Positions 25,737 to 33,974 of a stretch of 64,000 nucleotides of DNA are shown here, piece by piece. Each line of letters opens with the position of its first letter. Position 1 is the first letter of the stretch. A program made the position numbers and the translations under genes. Source of the DNA: Oscillospiraceae bacterium (GTDB taxonomy: Bacteria; Bacillota; Clostridia; Oscillospirales; Acutalibacteraceae); the NCBI GenBank assembly GCA_022483045.1, contig JAKVOA010000001.1, positions 829,750 to 893,749 of the forward strand, in the 5' to 3' direction. The notes beneath the pieces are model-generated. The model made no database searches. It was not told the DNA's origin and worked only from the letters and a program-made list of their open reading frames with translations.

Positions 25737-26513
25737 ATGAGCTATGTAAAATATGAACAAAAGGATTTCGTCGGTATTGTTACCATTGACCGCGAAAAAG
25801 CCTTGAATGCTTTAAATCCTGAGGTCCTTGCTGACTTGGAAGCTGTCATTGACGCAATCGATGCGGACAAGACCCGCTGCGTCATTGTCACCGGTGCTGG
25901 CAAGAAATCGTTTGTCGCCGGCGCAGATATTGGCGCCATGAGCACCATGGGCTCTGCAGAGGGCCGTGCGTTCAGTGCAAACGGCAATCAGGTTTTCCGC
26001 AAAATTGAAAAGCTGCCGATGCCTGTCATCGCTGCAGTAAACGGTTTTGCACTTGGCGGTGGGTGCGAGCTCTCTTTGAGCTGTGATATTCGCCTTGCTG
26101 CTGAAAATGCTGTCTTCGGACAGCCTGAGGCTGGCTTGGGTATTACCCCCGGCTTTGGCGGCACACAGCGTCTTGCCCGCACGATTGGTGTCGGCAAGGC
26201 AAAGGAAATGATCTATACCGCCCGCAATATTAAGGCTGATGAAGCTTATCGCGTGGGTCTGGTAAATGCCGTTTATCCGGCAGAGCAGCTGATGGATGAA
26301 GCCATGAAGATGGCACAGCGTATTTCTGGCAACGCACCAATCGCCGTTCGTCAGTGCAAGAAAGCCATCAACATGGGTCTGCAGATGGATATTGATTCTG
26401 CAACTTCTTTTGAGCCGGAAATGTTTGCTGCTTGCTGCGGCACACAGGACCAGCACAATGCGATGACTGCTTTTGTTGAAAAACGGAAGCACGATCCATT
26501 TATCAATAAGTAA
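25737..26513 (+). CDS. crt: 3-hydroxybutyryl-CoA dehydratase (crotonase)
   Basis: Removes water from 3-hydroxybutyryl-CoA to give crotonyl-CoA. 258 residues with the crotonase oxyanion-hole regions AGADIGAM and ALGGGCELSLSCD and both catalytic glutamates (GGCELS and FGQPEAGLG). AGAAGG ahead of the ATG. Second gene of the operon, 38 bases after thl. Confidence 0.95.
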   Translation: MSYVKYEQKDFVGIVTIDREKALNALNPEVLADLEAVIDAIDADKTRCVIVTGAGKKSFVAGADIGAMSTMGSAEGRAFSANGNQVFRKIEKLPMPVIAAVNGFALGGGCELSLSCDIRLAAENAVFGQPEAGLGITPGFGGTQRLARTIGVGKAKEMIYTARNIKADEAYRVGLVNAVYPAEQLMDEAMKMAQRISGNAPIAVRQCKKAINMGLQMDIDSATSFEPEMFAACCGTQDQHNAMTAFVEKRKHDPFINK

Positions 26514-26555
26514 TTGATGCTTTAAAATTTTATATTTGATAGGAGGACTTTTCTC

Positions 26556-27395
26556 ATGATCGTTGGCGTTATTGGCGCAGGAACCATGGGCTCCGGCATT
26601 GCACAGGCTTTTGCTCAGACAGAGGGCTATGAAGTCCGTCTTTGCGACGTAAAGGCAGAGTGGGCAGCAGGCGGCAAGGGCAAGATTCAGAAGAGCCTTG
26701 ATCGTCTGGTAAAGAAGGGCAAGATTGATCAGGCTAAAGAAGACTCCATTCTTGCTAAAGTTACAACTGGCACAAATGAAATTGCGGCTGACTGCGATCT
26801 GATTGTTGAAGCAGCTCTGGAGAAGATGGACATTAAGCAGGGTATCTTCAAGCAGCTCGATGAGCTCTGCAAGCCCGAGTGCATCTTTACTTCCAACACT
26901 TCTTCTCTGTCTATCACAGAGATCGGCCATGGCATTAAGCATCCGGTTGTTGGCATGCATTTCTTCAACCCGGCTCCTGTTATGAAGCTGGTCGAAGTCA
27001 TTGCCGGCATCAACACCCCTGACGAGGTTGTTGAGCGCGTAAAGGCTATCTCTACTGAAATCGGCAAGACCCCTGTGCAGGTCAAAGAAGCTCCTGGCTT
27101 CGTTGTAAACCGCATTTTGGTTCCGATGATTAACGAAGGCATTGTTGTCCTCTCCGAGGGCACTGCTTCTGCTGAGGATATCGATACCGCAATGAAGCTT
27201 GGCGCAAACCACCCGATGGGTCCGCTGGCTTTGTCCGACTTGATCGGCAACGATATCGTTCTCGATGTTATGGAAGTTCTGTACTCTGAGACAGGCGACT
27301 CTAAGTATCGTCCTGCTCCGCTGCTGCGCAAGATGGTTCGCGGCGGTCTGCTCGGCCGTAAGACCGGTAAGGGCTTCTACGATTACTCCAAGTAA
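26556..27395 (+). CDS. hbd: 3-hydroxybutyryl-CoA dehydrogenase
   Basis: Reduces acetoacetyl-CoA to 3-hydroxybutyryl-CoA with NAD(P)H. 279 residues: Rossmann domain with [10 protein letters not shown] at residues 7-16, catalytic His in [12 protein letters not shown], and the helical C-terminal domain ending [19 protein letters not shown] precedes the ATG. Last gene of thl-crt-hbd. Bcd and EtfAB, which many clostridia encode in the same cluster, are not in this window. Confidence 0.97.
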   Translation: MIVGVIGAGTMGSGIAQAFAQTEGYEVRLCDVKAEWAAGGKGKIQKSLDRLVKKGKIDQAKEDSILAKVTTGTNEIAADCDLIVEAALEKMDIKQGIFKQLDELCKPECIFTSNTSSLSITEIGHGIKHPVVGMHFFNPAPVMKLVEVIAGINTPDEVVERVKAISTEIGKTPVQVKEAPGFVVNRILVPMINEGIVVLSEGTASAEDIDTAMKLGANHPMGPLALSDLIGNDIVLDVMEVLYSETGDSKYRPAPLLRKMVRGGLLGRKTGKGFYDYSK

Positions 27396-27495
27396 TCTTT
27401 AACTTTCAGGTGCTTTCTGTGGCACTTTACATGTTTGTTTTCTCGTAATGCAGAAAAACATAGGCAGTTTAGGCTGCAGGAAGATAAGATTTGTT

Positions 27496-27540
27496 AAAAA
27501 GTTCAGCTGTGAAGAGCAATCTTTGCAGCTGGGCTTTTTT
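27496..27540 (+). terminator. Terminator of thl-crt-hbd
   Basis: AAAAAGTTCAGCTG pairs with CAGCTGGGCTTTTT (two G-U) around a 16-base loop, T6 run. The -35 box of the next promoter lies in its right arm. Confidence 0.75.
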
Positions 27541-27550
27541 GTGTTATAAT
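27523..27550 (+). promoter_or_regulatory. Promoter of the 121-aa gene
   Basis: TTGCAG (27523-27528), 16 bases, TATAAT (27545-27550), overlapping the hbd terminator. Confidence 0.65.
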
Positions 27551-27586
27551 AATGCAAATACTTTTTTGAAATCGGGGTTTCAGTCC

Positions 27587-27952
27587 ATGCTTGAAAATAA
27601 CTGGGAAGAAGAGCAGGTTGATGTCGATGCAAAATTGCTTGCAAAGATTATTTTTGATAAAGAAACGCCAAACTATCTTCCACTTGAACATGAAAAAGAC
27701 ACACAGGTCAATGCTTTGTATGCACAGCTGAATGACCTTTTGCAGAAGAATCAGCTGAATGCAGCGGAAGATCTGCTGTATGCAGATCTTGATACAAAAA
27801 ACTACCGTTACCTAGAAATGGCAATCGACTTCTATGTAAAACTAAACCATAAAACGGATGATGAACTTGACAAAGCCGGCTTTGAGCGTACAGAAATATC
27901 CGAGGGCCTGCAGGATATGATTCATCAGTTTAATATTACATTGCCAGCATAA
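27587..27952 (+). CDS. Small cytosolic protein, 121 aa (DUF6483-like)
   Basis: Acidic, mostly helical protein without signal or membrane segment. Start at ATG 27587 (MLENNWEEEQVD), with a weak GGGG ribosome site; upstream in-frame codons fall in the promoter and terminator. Sequence such as DLLQKNQLNAAEDLLYADLD and YLEMAIDFYVKLN suggests short helical repeats. I recall a DUF6483 family of similar size in Clostridia but cannot verify membership. Function unknown. A 14-codon frame with a good ribosome site follows (27974-28018). Confidence 0.7.
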   Translation: MLENNWEEEQVDVDAKLLAKIIFDKETPNYLPLEHEKDTQVNALYAQLNDLLQKNQLNAAEDLLYADLDTKNYRYLEMAIDFYVKLNHKTDDELDKAGFERTEISEGLQDMIHQFNITLPA

Positions 27953-27973
27953 ACAAAAGGGGTGGAAGTACAG

Positions 27974-28018
27974 ATGCCCTATCAGCGGATAAAAGCACCC
28001 GTGTTCCCATTCTTTTAA
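27974..28018 (+). CDS. Possible 14-residue micro-ORF
   Basis: ATG preceded by AAGGGGTGG at 7-base spacing and closed by TAA: MPYQRIKAPVFPFF. Lies 21 bases after the 121-aa gene. Too short to judge by composition; listed because the ribosome site is better than that of its neighbour. Confidence 0.25.
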   Translation: MPYQRIKAPVFPFF

Positions 28019-28046
28019 ACGATAATGTGCATTTTCACAGAAACAG

Positions 28047-28083
28047 TAAAAAAGGCGGCACAGCTTTTACGCTGTACCGCTTC
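28047..28083 (-). terminator. Terminator of the CoA-transferase gene
   Basis: Minus strand GCGGTACAGC/GCTGTGCCGC (one G-U) with a six-base loop, then CTTTTTT. Confidence 0.85.
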
Positions 28084-28101
28084 TTTTGTAAAAAGGGAAA
28101 A

Positions 28102-29445
28102 TCAGATTTTGTTGCTTCTGCGCCAAATGCCCTGTTCTTCTGCAGCTTTAATCAGCTGTTCGCGGCAGTCCGGATGCGCAATGCTGATCAGCTTTTCTGC
28201 ACGGCCCCAGGCAGAGGTGCCTTTCAGGTTTACCATGCCATATTCTGTTACGACATACTGCGTGTTGGGGCGGGCGTCGGTGACAGCCGAGCCGGGATGC
28301 AGAACCGGCAGAATGCGAGACTGAACCTTGCCCTGTTTGTCCTTGAAAGTGGAAGAGCAGCAGATGAAGCTCTTGCCGCCGTGGGACATATAGGCACCAA
28401 GAACAAAGTCAAGCTGACCGCCGGCACCAGAAATCTGACGGAACCCGTTAGATTCACCGTTAACCTGGCCGTAAAGGTCAATGTTTACGATGTTGTTAAT
28501 TGAAATCATATTGTCGTGCTGCGCGATAATGCGCGGGTCATTGACATAGTCGACAGGCATTGCCATGCAGGTCGGGTTGTCGTCCAGGTAATCATAAAGT
28601 TCCTGCCGTCCGGAAGCAAAAGCATAGACCTGCATACCGGGGTTGAGTCCCTTTTTGGCGCCAGTGATAATGCCGCGTTCTGCCATCTTTACATAGGAAT
28701 CTACGTACATTTCGGTGTGTACACCAAGGTCTTTCAGGTCAGACTCTGCCAGCAAAGAACCCACGGCGTTGGGCATTCCGCCAATGCCCAGCTGCAGGCA
28801 GGCACCGTTTGGAATCTCTTTTACAATCTGCTTTGCTACAGCAAGGTCAACTTCAGTAGACGGCTTTGCTTCGCCCATGCAGCGTACATAGGGGTCTTTC
28901 ATTTCAACAATCGCGTTTACGCGGGAAATCGGGATTCTCTCCTGATAGTTGCCAATACAGCGCGGCAGCTTTGGGTTTACCTCTACGATAATATACTTTG
29001 CACGTGAAAAAGCGGCATCTTGCATGGCGCCGGAGGGGCCAAAGCTGAAATAGCCGTGTTTGTCCATCGGCGAAACCTGGCACATTGCCACATCAATCGG
29101 TGGAAGCTCATTGCGGTAATAGCCCGGCATTTCAGAAAAGCGGTGAGGGACGGTGGTGATGAAGCCCTTTGATGCGTAGCGGCGCTCAAAGGCAGTGTAG
29201 AACCAAGAATAAACAGTAAAGTGATCAATCGCATTGGGTACATCATAGATAGCGGGCTGCTCCATTTCGATACCAAGGCGAATCTTTACATCTTTCAGGT
29301 TTTGTACATGTTTGGCAAGTGCAATATCCAAATCATGTACTGTGCCGCAGTTAAAGCCAAGGTCGACCCAGTCGCCGGACTTGACGGCCTGAATTGCCTG
29401 GTCAGCGGACATCAGTTTTTGTGCATATTCTTCTTTAAAACTCAT
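28102..29445 (-). CDS. but: Butyryl-CoA:acetate CoA-transferase
   Basis: Moves CoA from butyryl-CoA (or a longer acyl-CoA) to acetate, releasing the fatty acid as fermentation product. 447 residues from ATG 29445, matching the usual start [17 protein letters not shown] of this family; an upstream TTG at 29457 is possible. Family signatures: [21 protein letters not shown], the catalytic Glu in GVHTEMY (residue 245), and [14 protein letters not shown]. It is closest by memory to But of butyrate producers rather than to Cat1 or 4-hydroxybutyrate CoA-transferase, but these are hard to separate by eye; in a caproate producer it may act on hexanoyl-CoA. Convergent with the thl operon side, with its own Rex-like operator. 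Confidence 0.88.
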   Translation of the reverse strand: MSFKEEYAQKLMSADQAIQAVKSGDWVDLGFNCGTVHDLDIALAKHVQNLKDVKIRLGIEMEQPAIYDVPNAIDHFTVYSWFYTAFERRYASKGFITTVPHRFSEMPGYYRNELPPIDVAMCQVSPMDKHGYFSFGPSGAMQDAAFSRAKYIIVEVNPKLPRCIGNYQERIPISRVNAIVEMKDPYVRCMGEAKPSTEVDLAVAKQIVKEIPNGACLQLGIGGMPNAVGSLLAESDLKDLGVHTEMYVDSYVKMAERGIITGAKKGLNPGMQVYAFASGRQELYDYLDDNPTCMAMPVDYVNDPRIIAQHDNMISINNIVNIDLYGQVNGESNGFRQISGAGGQLDFVLGAYMSHGGKSFICCSSTFKDKQGKVQSRILPVLHPGSAVTDARPNTQYVVTEYGMVNLKGTSAWGRAEKLISIAHPDCREQLIKAAEEQGIWRRSNKI

Positions 29446-29510
29446 AATTTTTTCCAACTGCCTTTCCTAAAAATAAGGTTCCAACAAAACAAGATCACTT
29501 TAAAAATACT

Positions 29511-29528
29511 TCGTTAATATTATAACAT
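29511..29528. promoter_or_regulatory. Rex-like operator at the CoA-transferase promoter
   Basis: TCGTTAATATTATAACAT matches TTGTTAA-N4-TTAACAA at 11 of 14 positions and covers the -10 box. Confidence 0.5.
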
Positions 29529-29547
29529 TTTTCCAAATATAAGACAA
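29519..29547 (-). promoter_or_regulatory. Sigma-A promoter of the CoA-transferase gene
   Basis: Minus strand TTGTCT (29547-29542), 17 bases, TATAAT (29524-29519). Confidence 0.8.
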
Positions 29548-29649
29548 GTATCTGCTTAGTGATTTTTTCTAAAACTAGGCAAAATTTTCTATGACTTTTG
29601 TAAAATCACGTAAAAATATATAAAAAGAAGAAAAAGGGAAGCGGAGGCT

Positions 29650-29678
29650 TTGTTGGTGCTTGCAGCTGCCGGTATAAA
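29650..29678 (+). promoter_or_regulatory. Promoter of the WYL regulator gene
   Basis: TTGTTG (29650-29655), 17 bases, TATAAA (29673-29678). Confidence 0.5.
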
Positions 29679-29728
29679 TGCGTTAAAATATAGGGGAACA
29701 AACTCAAAATACGAGGAAGCGAAAACCT

Positions 29729-30763
29729 ATGCCTAAAACGGAAAAAAAGGACCTGCGCCTTTTGCAGATTATGCAGTTTTTAAGTCGCGAGTCTTCTGAT
29801 GATCATCCGCTCTCTATGGCGGATATTCTTCATTATTTGCAGAATAAAGGCATTTGCTGCGCCCGTAAAGCCGTTGGACGCGACATTGCTTCATTACGCG
29901 CGTTCGGTTACCCAATTCTTTTTACACGTACGCCCACAGCCGGCTATTATCTTGCTTCGCGCGACCTGAAAACACCGGAAGTGCGCATTTTAATTGATGC
30001 CGTCAATGCTGCGCCGTTTCTTACGGAAGAAATGACGTGTAATTTAACGGAAAAGCTGCAGAATATGGTCGACCGGCGCGACTGCGCAGCTTTGCAGAAA
30101 CAGATTTATTATGACCCGGTATATAAACAGAGTAACGCTGAAATTGGAAGTACCATTAACACCCTTTATCAGGCTATCGCCCTCGGGAAAAAAGTAAATT
30201 TTCGGTATTACCACTGTGCCATTCGGGACAGCCGGATTCAGCCAGATGAGGGGCGCCTGTTTTCCATTAGCCCTTATGCGCTTTTTTGGCATGGTGATTA
30301 TTATTACTTAGCCGGCAATTATCAGAAATACAGCAATGTTGCAAATTATCGCCTGGACCGTATGTATGGTGTACAAAAACTTCCTGAAGATGCACGTCCT
30401 TTTTCAGAAGTTACCCGCTACACGAAGCGCTTTGATACCGCGGACTATCTGCGCCATCAGTTTTTTTTGTTTGGCGGGCGGGAAGAAGAACTGCTGATTC
30501 GCTGCGAAAACAATCTGCTGGATGTTGTAAATGACCGCTTCGGTGCTGCCATTGAAATATTAGAGTACAGTGAAACCCAGTTTACTGCTCACGTGTCGGT
30601 TTGCGTTAGTGAAGGACTGTATGCGTGGATTTTGCAGTGCGGCAGCCGCCTAGCCGTTTTGGCGCCGACTTACGTGCGGGATGAGGTGCGCAGCCGCATT
30701 GATGCTCTGTGCCGGGTTTACCACATGACAGAAAAAGAAGAGCCGCCGGAAACCGGCGGCTGA
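29729..30763 (+). CDS. WYL-domain transcriptional regulator
   Basis: 344 residues. An N-terminal winged helix (about 8-65, with DILHYLQNKGI and the recognition segment CARKAVGRDIASLRAFGYPI) is followed by a WYL domain (about 150-225: VNFRYYH, then FSISPYALFWHGDYYYLAGN and VANYRLDRM) and a C-terminal WCX-like extension. WYL regulators bind small ligands or nucleic acids through the WYL fold; the ligand here is unknown. GAGGAAG upstream of the ATG. It is divergent from the CoA-transferase gene (shared 280-base region), which makes that gene one possible target. Confidence 0.88.
   Translation: MPKTEKKDLRLLQIMQFLSRESSDDHPLSMADILHYLQNKGICCARKAVGRDIASLRAFGYPILFTRTPTAGYYLASRDLKTPEVRILIDAVNAAPFLTEEMTCNLTEKLQNMVDRRDCAALQKQIYYDPVYKQSNAEIGSTINTLYQAIALGKKVNFRYYHCAIRDSRIQPDEGRLFSISPYALFWHGDYYYLAGNYQKYSNVANYRLDRMYGVQKLPEDARPFSEVTRYTKRFDTADYLRHQFFLFGGREEELLIRCENNLLDVVNDRFGAAIEILEYSETQFTAHVSVCVSEGLYAWILQCGSRLAVLAPTYVRDEVRSRIDALCRVYHMTEKEEPPETGG
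30734..30761 (-). terminator. mntP terminator inside the end of the WYL gene
   Basis: AGCCGCCGG/CCGGCGGCT, three-base loop; only the minus strand has a following T-rich run (CTTCTTTTTC). The stem is formed by the last sense codons of the convergent WYL gene. Confidence 0.7.
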
Positions 30764-30772
30764 AAAAAGCTT

Positions 30773-31363
30773 TTAGGAAAACCACATGTGTTCTACAAAT
30801 ATTTTTACGCCGATGCCAATGAGCACCAGTCCACCGATGATCTGTGCTTTGTCTGTAAACCGGTCACCAAACTTTTTGCCGATATAAATGCCGATATAGC
30901 ATAGTGCAAATGTAATCAGACCGATTAGGCAGACAGAAAATAGAAGCAGCTGCCATGTATCGGCCCCCACTGCACTGGGCAGCAGAATGCCGGTTGCCAG
31001 TGCGTCAATGCTGGTAGCTACGGCGAGTGTCAGCAGCCGCTTCAGCGGAATGTCGTCCTGCAGGCAGGTGTCGTCTCCTTTGCATTGATGTGCTTCCCGC
31101 AGCATTTGGATACCGATAATTGACAAAAGAATCAGAGCAATCCAGTGGTCAACTGCGCTGATGAAGCTTTCGCCGGCTTTGCCGATCAGCCAGCCGATCA
31201 CCGGCATAAAAGCCTGAAAAGCGCCAAAACATCCGGCAACTTTCAGCGCAAAGGCTGGACGAATGTTTCGTGTAACAGCTCCGTTTGCAATGCTCACTGC
31301 AAATGCGTCCATGCTCAGCCCTACGGCAATGCCGATCAGAGAAACAATTTCCCGATAATCCAT
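30773..31363 (-). CDS. mntP: Manganese efflux pump MntP
   Basis: Membrane exporter of Mn2+ (formerly YebN/DUF204), 196 residues from ATG 31363, with six predicted helices in two similar halves. Each half carries the acidic signature: GLSMDAFAVSIANG in helix 1 and ATSIDALATGILLP in helix 4. Promoter TTGACA-17-TATGAT at 31398-31426 leaves a leader of about 30 bases, so no yybP-ykoY manganese riboswitch is present. An MntR-type regulator is encoded 27 kb away and could control it. Confidence 0.93.
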   Translation of the reverse strand: MDYREIVSLIGIAVGLSMDAFAVSIANGAVTRNIRPAFALKVAGCFGAFQAFMPVIGWLIGKAGESFISAVDHWIALILLSIIGIQMLREAHQCKGDDTCLQDDIPLKRLLTLAVATSIDALATGILLPSAVGADTWQLLLFSVCLIGLITFALCYIGIYIGKKFGDRFTDKAQIIGGLVLIGIGVKIFVEHMWFS

Positions 31364-31397
31364 AAATTTCCGTCTCCCAGCAAAAGTCTTGCTCTCT

Positions 31398-31426
31398 ATC
31401 ATAATCGTGAAAAAAGTGTTTGTCAA
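31398..31426 (-). promoter_or_regulatory. Consensus promoter of mntP
   Basis: Minus strand TTGACA (31426-31421), 17 bases, TATGAT (31403-31398). Confidence 0.85.
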
Positions 31427-31508
31427 ATTCCCTTTTATCTGTATGTTTTTGTCTGCAAAAATATAGCTCTGCGGCCCGTAAAACAGGGAATACAAAGCAG
31501 AAAGCAAA

Positions 31509-31537
31509 TTGACTTTACCACTTGAACATGCTAAACT
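31509..31537 (+). promoter_or_regulatory. Promoter of hisHF
   Basis: TTGACT (31509-31514), 17 bases, TAAACT (31532-31537); ACAGGAGGGT ribosome site follows. Confidence 0.7.
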
Positions 31538-31585
31538 GTTTTATATCTTCAGCTTGACCACAGTAAGGAAAAACAGGAGGGTCTT

Positions 31586-32203
31586 ATGATAGCAGTTATT
31601 GATTACGGTGCTGGAAATCTGCAAAGTGTCATCAAGGCATTTCAATATATTGGCAGTGAAGTACAGGTAACGGCAGACCCAGCGGTTCTTCATGCAGCAG
31701 ATGCCGCTGTGCTGCCCGGCGTTGGGGCTTTTGCCGACGCTATGGAACATTTGCAGCGCTCCGGTTTGGTGGATACTGTGCGCAGCCTAGCAAATTCGGA
31801 TAAACCTTTCCTTGGCATTTGCCTTGGTTTGCAGCTGCTGTTTGATGAGAGCGAAGAGGCCCCGGGGGTAAAGGGCCTTGGCGTTCTGCATGGCAAAATC
31901 TGCCGGATTCCGCCGTCCCCCGGTCTTAAAATTCCCCATATCGGCTGGAATAGCCTTACGGTAAAGGATTCCTCCGGCATTTTCCAAAACCTGCCCCCAG
32001 AGCCTTATGTCTATTTTGTACATTCTTATTACCTGAAAGCGGCTGACCGGAACGTCGTTGCAGCAACAGCGCAGTACGGTGTAGAGATTGATGCAGCTGT
32101 ACACCGCGGCAATCTGTATGCGACACAGTTTCATCCGGAAAAAAGCGGTCGTATCGGTCTGCAGATGCTTAAAAACTTCGTCGCTTTGGCAAAGGAGGCA
32201 TAA
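31586..32203 (+). CDS. hisH: Imidazole glycerol phosphate synthase, glutaminase subunit
   Basis: Releases ammonia from glutamine and passes it to HisF in histidine synthesis. 205 residues, normal length. Class I amidotransferase triad: Cys79 in [10 protein letters not shown], and the His/Glu pair in TQFHPEKSG. The start follows ACAGGAGGG. It is followed five bases after its stop by hisF. No other his genes are in the window, so this is an isolated pair with its own promoter and terminator. Confidence 0.96.
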   Translation: MIAVIDYGAGNLQSVIKAFQYIGSEVQVTADPAVLHAADAAVLPGVGAFADAMEHLQRSGLVDTVRSLANSDKPFLGICLGLQLLFDESEEAPGVKGLGVLHGKICRIPPSPGLKIPHIGWNSLTVKDSSGIFQNLPPEPYVYFVHSYYLKAADRNVVAATAQYGVEIDAAVHRGNLYATQFHPEKSGRIGLQMLKNFVALAKEA

Positions 32204-32208
32204 CCATT

Positions 32209-32970
32209 ATGTATGCAAAACGAATTATCCCCTGTCTGGATGTTAAAGATGGGCGGGTTGTAAAGGGAACCTCATTTGTTCATTTGCGCGATGCCGGCGA
32301 CCCGGTAGCGTGTGCGGCCGAATACGACAGGCAGGGTGCAGATGAACTGGTACTGCTGGATATTACGGCTTCTGCACAGGCACGCGGAACACAGCTGGCC
32401 TATGTCAGCAGCGTAGCCAAACAAATTTTTATTCCTTTCACGGTTGGCGGCGGCATTCGCACAGCGGAAGATTTTCAGGTGCTGCTGCGTGCTGGTGCCG
32501 ACAAGGTATCGGTTAACAGTGCGGCTGTCCAAAATCCACAGCTGATTACAGAAGCTGCCGAGAGATTTGGCAGTCAGTGTGTCGTGTGTGCAATCGATGC
32601 CAAACGTCGGCCGGCCGGCGGCTGGACAGTGTACATCAACGGTGGCAGAAAAGATACTGGTCTAGATGCACTGGAGTGGGCAAAGGAAGCCGTCTCTCTT
32701 GGTGCCGGCGAGATTTTGCTGACCAGTATGGATGAAGATGGCGTAAAACAGGGCTATGACCTTGCACTGACCGCTGCAGTCAGCGGGTCGGTTTCGGTAC
32801 CGGTTATTGCCTCCGGCGGTGCCGGAAAACTGGAACACTTTTACGACGCTTTCACCAAAGGAAAAGCAGATGCCGTTTTGGCGGCTTCTCTGTTCCATTT
32901 TGGGGAAATCACAATTCCGCAGCTAAAAGAATACTTAAAAGGGCGGGGTATACCAGTTCGCATAAACTGA
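32209..32970 (+). CDS. hisF: Imidazole glycerol phosphate synthase, cyclase subunit
   Basis: Uses ammonia from HisH to close the imidazole ring of imidazole glycerol phosphate, also giving AICAR. 253 residues, a (beta/alpha)8 barrel with the catalytic Asp in [14 protein letters not shown] (D11) and the second Asp in VVCAIDAKR, plus phosphate loops VGGGIR and ASGGAGK. Canonical biosynthetic type rather than a surface-sugar amidation homologue, as far as motifs show. Confidence 0.96.
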   Translation: MYAKRIIPCLDVKDGRVVKGTSFVHLRDAGDPVACAAEYDRQGADELVLLDITASAQARGTQLAYVSSVAKQIFIPFTVGGGIRTAEDFQVLLRAGADKVSVNSAAVQNPQLITEAAERFGSQCVVCAIDAKRRPAGGWTVYINGGRKDTGLDALEWAKEAVSLGAGEILLTSMDEDGVKQGYDLALTAAVSGSVSVPVIASGGAGKLEHFYDAFTKGKADAVLAASLFHFGEITIPQLKEYLKGRGIPVRIN

Positions 32971-32987
32971 GACGCCTTTAAAAATCT

Positions 32988-33027
32988 AATCCCTGTTTTG
33001 CAGACCTTGCATGCAGGGATTTTTTTA
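32988..33027 (+). terminator. Terminator of hisHF
   Basis: AATCCCTG/CAGGGATT with T7. Confidence 0.8.
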
Positions 33028-33360
33028 TGCCCGCATTTCTGTAAATATCTTCTTGAAATCCTGGTTATAGGGAATTATGTATTAATAATTCTGCATTTTA
33101 ACCGCCTTTTTACATGCTTTTGCGAAAAAATGAACATTGCTGCCTTATCCTATTTTTTGACGGATGAGTTCACAGTAAGGAGGGGATTCAAAATAGAAGC
33201 CGGCCTGAGGCAGAGTCGCTTCCGGCAGGAACCAGCATAGCGTCCGCCTGGTCCTGACCAGCTTTCAAAAGAAAATTCTGTTGTCAGGTATATTGGCTTT
33301 ATAGGTACAGAAAGTCATTTTTTCGCCGCATATTTACAGAAGCAGGAAAGGAAGATTTTT
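33028..33360 (+). other. Unexplained leader region before the surface cassette
   Basis: About 330 bases. It includes an AAGGAGGGG with no start codon at usual spacing (33177-33185), then nested inverted repeats: GAAGC/GCTTC, GCCGG/CCGGC and a compact CTGGTC-CT-GACCAG hairpin (33248-33261). This could be a structured 5' leader; I cannot match it to a known riboswitch. A 36-codon open frame across it has no supporting ribosome site. Confidence 0.35.
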
Positions 33361-33909
33361 ATGAAAACCTCAAGAAGAATTGCAGCCGTTATTGCAGGAG
33401 CAGCCCTTGTATGCAGCATGGCAGTTTCCGCCAGTGCAAGCGATGGCGGGAAAACTAATTTTAGCCTTTATGTTCCCAACGACCCAACCTATGAAATTAC
33501 GGTTCCCGCGACCGTTAATATCAGTGCAAAAGAAGCTACAAATATCCCGATTACTGCCAGCAATGTAGACTACATTCCGGCAAACAAGAAAGTCTCTGTC
33601 ACACTGGCAAATGGCTGCGGCGTTTACGGCCGGCTGTATCTGCAGGCAAAAAATCCAAACGGCGGCAATGACTACCTGATGACCCTGGATGTTAAGGGCA
33701 CCGACGGCGAGTGGAAGACTGGCGCTGTGGAAAACCAGATTAAAGGAATGGAGCTTGCTTCCTTTACAGCAAATGGCAGCAAAGATTATCAGATTAAGCC
33801 CTGCGCATTAGATTACCCCGGTGCGACTAACCAGAACCTGGTCATTCAGAAAGGTGCGAAATACACCGGCTATGTTACTTACGGCGTTTCCCTTACTGAC
33901 AAAGCCTGA
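33361..33909 (+). CDS. Secreted beta-sandwich-like protein, 182 aa
   Basis: Exported protein with a clear signal peptide (MKTSRR, hydrophobic core AAVIAGAALVCSMAVS, cleavage near ASASA). The mature part is rich in Thr, Asn and Val with alternating strands; YEITVPATVNIS near its start is typical of beta-sandwich surface proteins in Firmicutes. No LPXTG, SLH or lipobox is visible, so retention would need a partner. AGGAAAGGAAG precedes the ATG. The next gene, 65 bases on, encodes a membrane-anchored protein, and the pair looks like a cassette. Function unknown. Confidence 0.75.
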   Translation: MKTSRRIAAVIAGAALVCSMAVSASASDGGKTNFSLYVPNDPTYEITVPATVNISAKEATNIPITASNVDYIPANKKVSVTLANGCGVYGRLYLQAKNPNGGNDYLMTLDVKGTDGEWKTGAVENQIKGMELASFTANGSKDYQIKPCALDYPGATNQNLVIQKGAKYTGYVTYGVSLTDKA

Positions 33910-33974
33910 GTAAACAAAAAGGCTTTTTTACAGATAGAAAATTTTCGGCAATGAAAGGAACATAAGAAACCGCC

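Noticed and set aside
25812-27212. 466-codon open frame antisense to crt and hbd
   Set aside because: Spans two real genes and their intergenic gap; same codon-bias artefact, Cys/Asn/His-rich nonsense composition.
31364-31426. Manganese riboswitch (yybP-ykoY) upstream of mntP
   Set aside because: Leader too short and no matching structure.
33131-33240. 36-codon frame in the leader of the surface cassette
   Set aside because: No ribosome site at its ATG and composition unlike neighbouring genes; an RNA structure is a better explanation.
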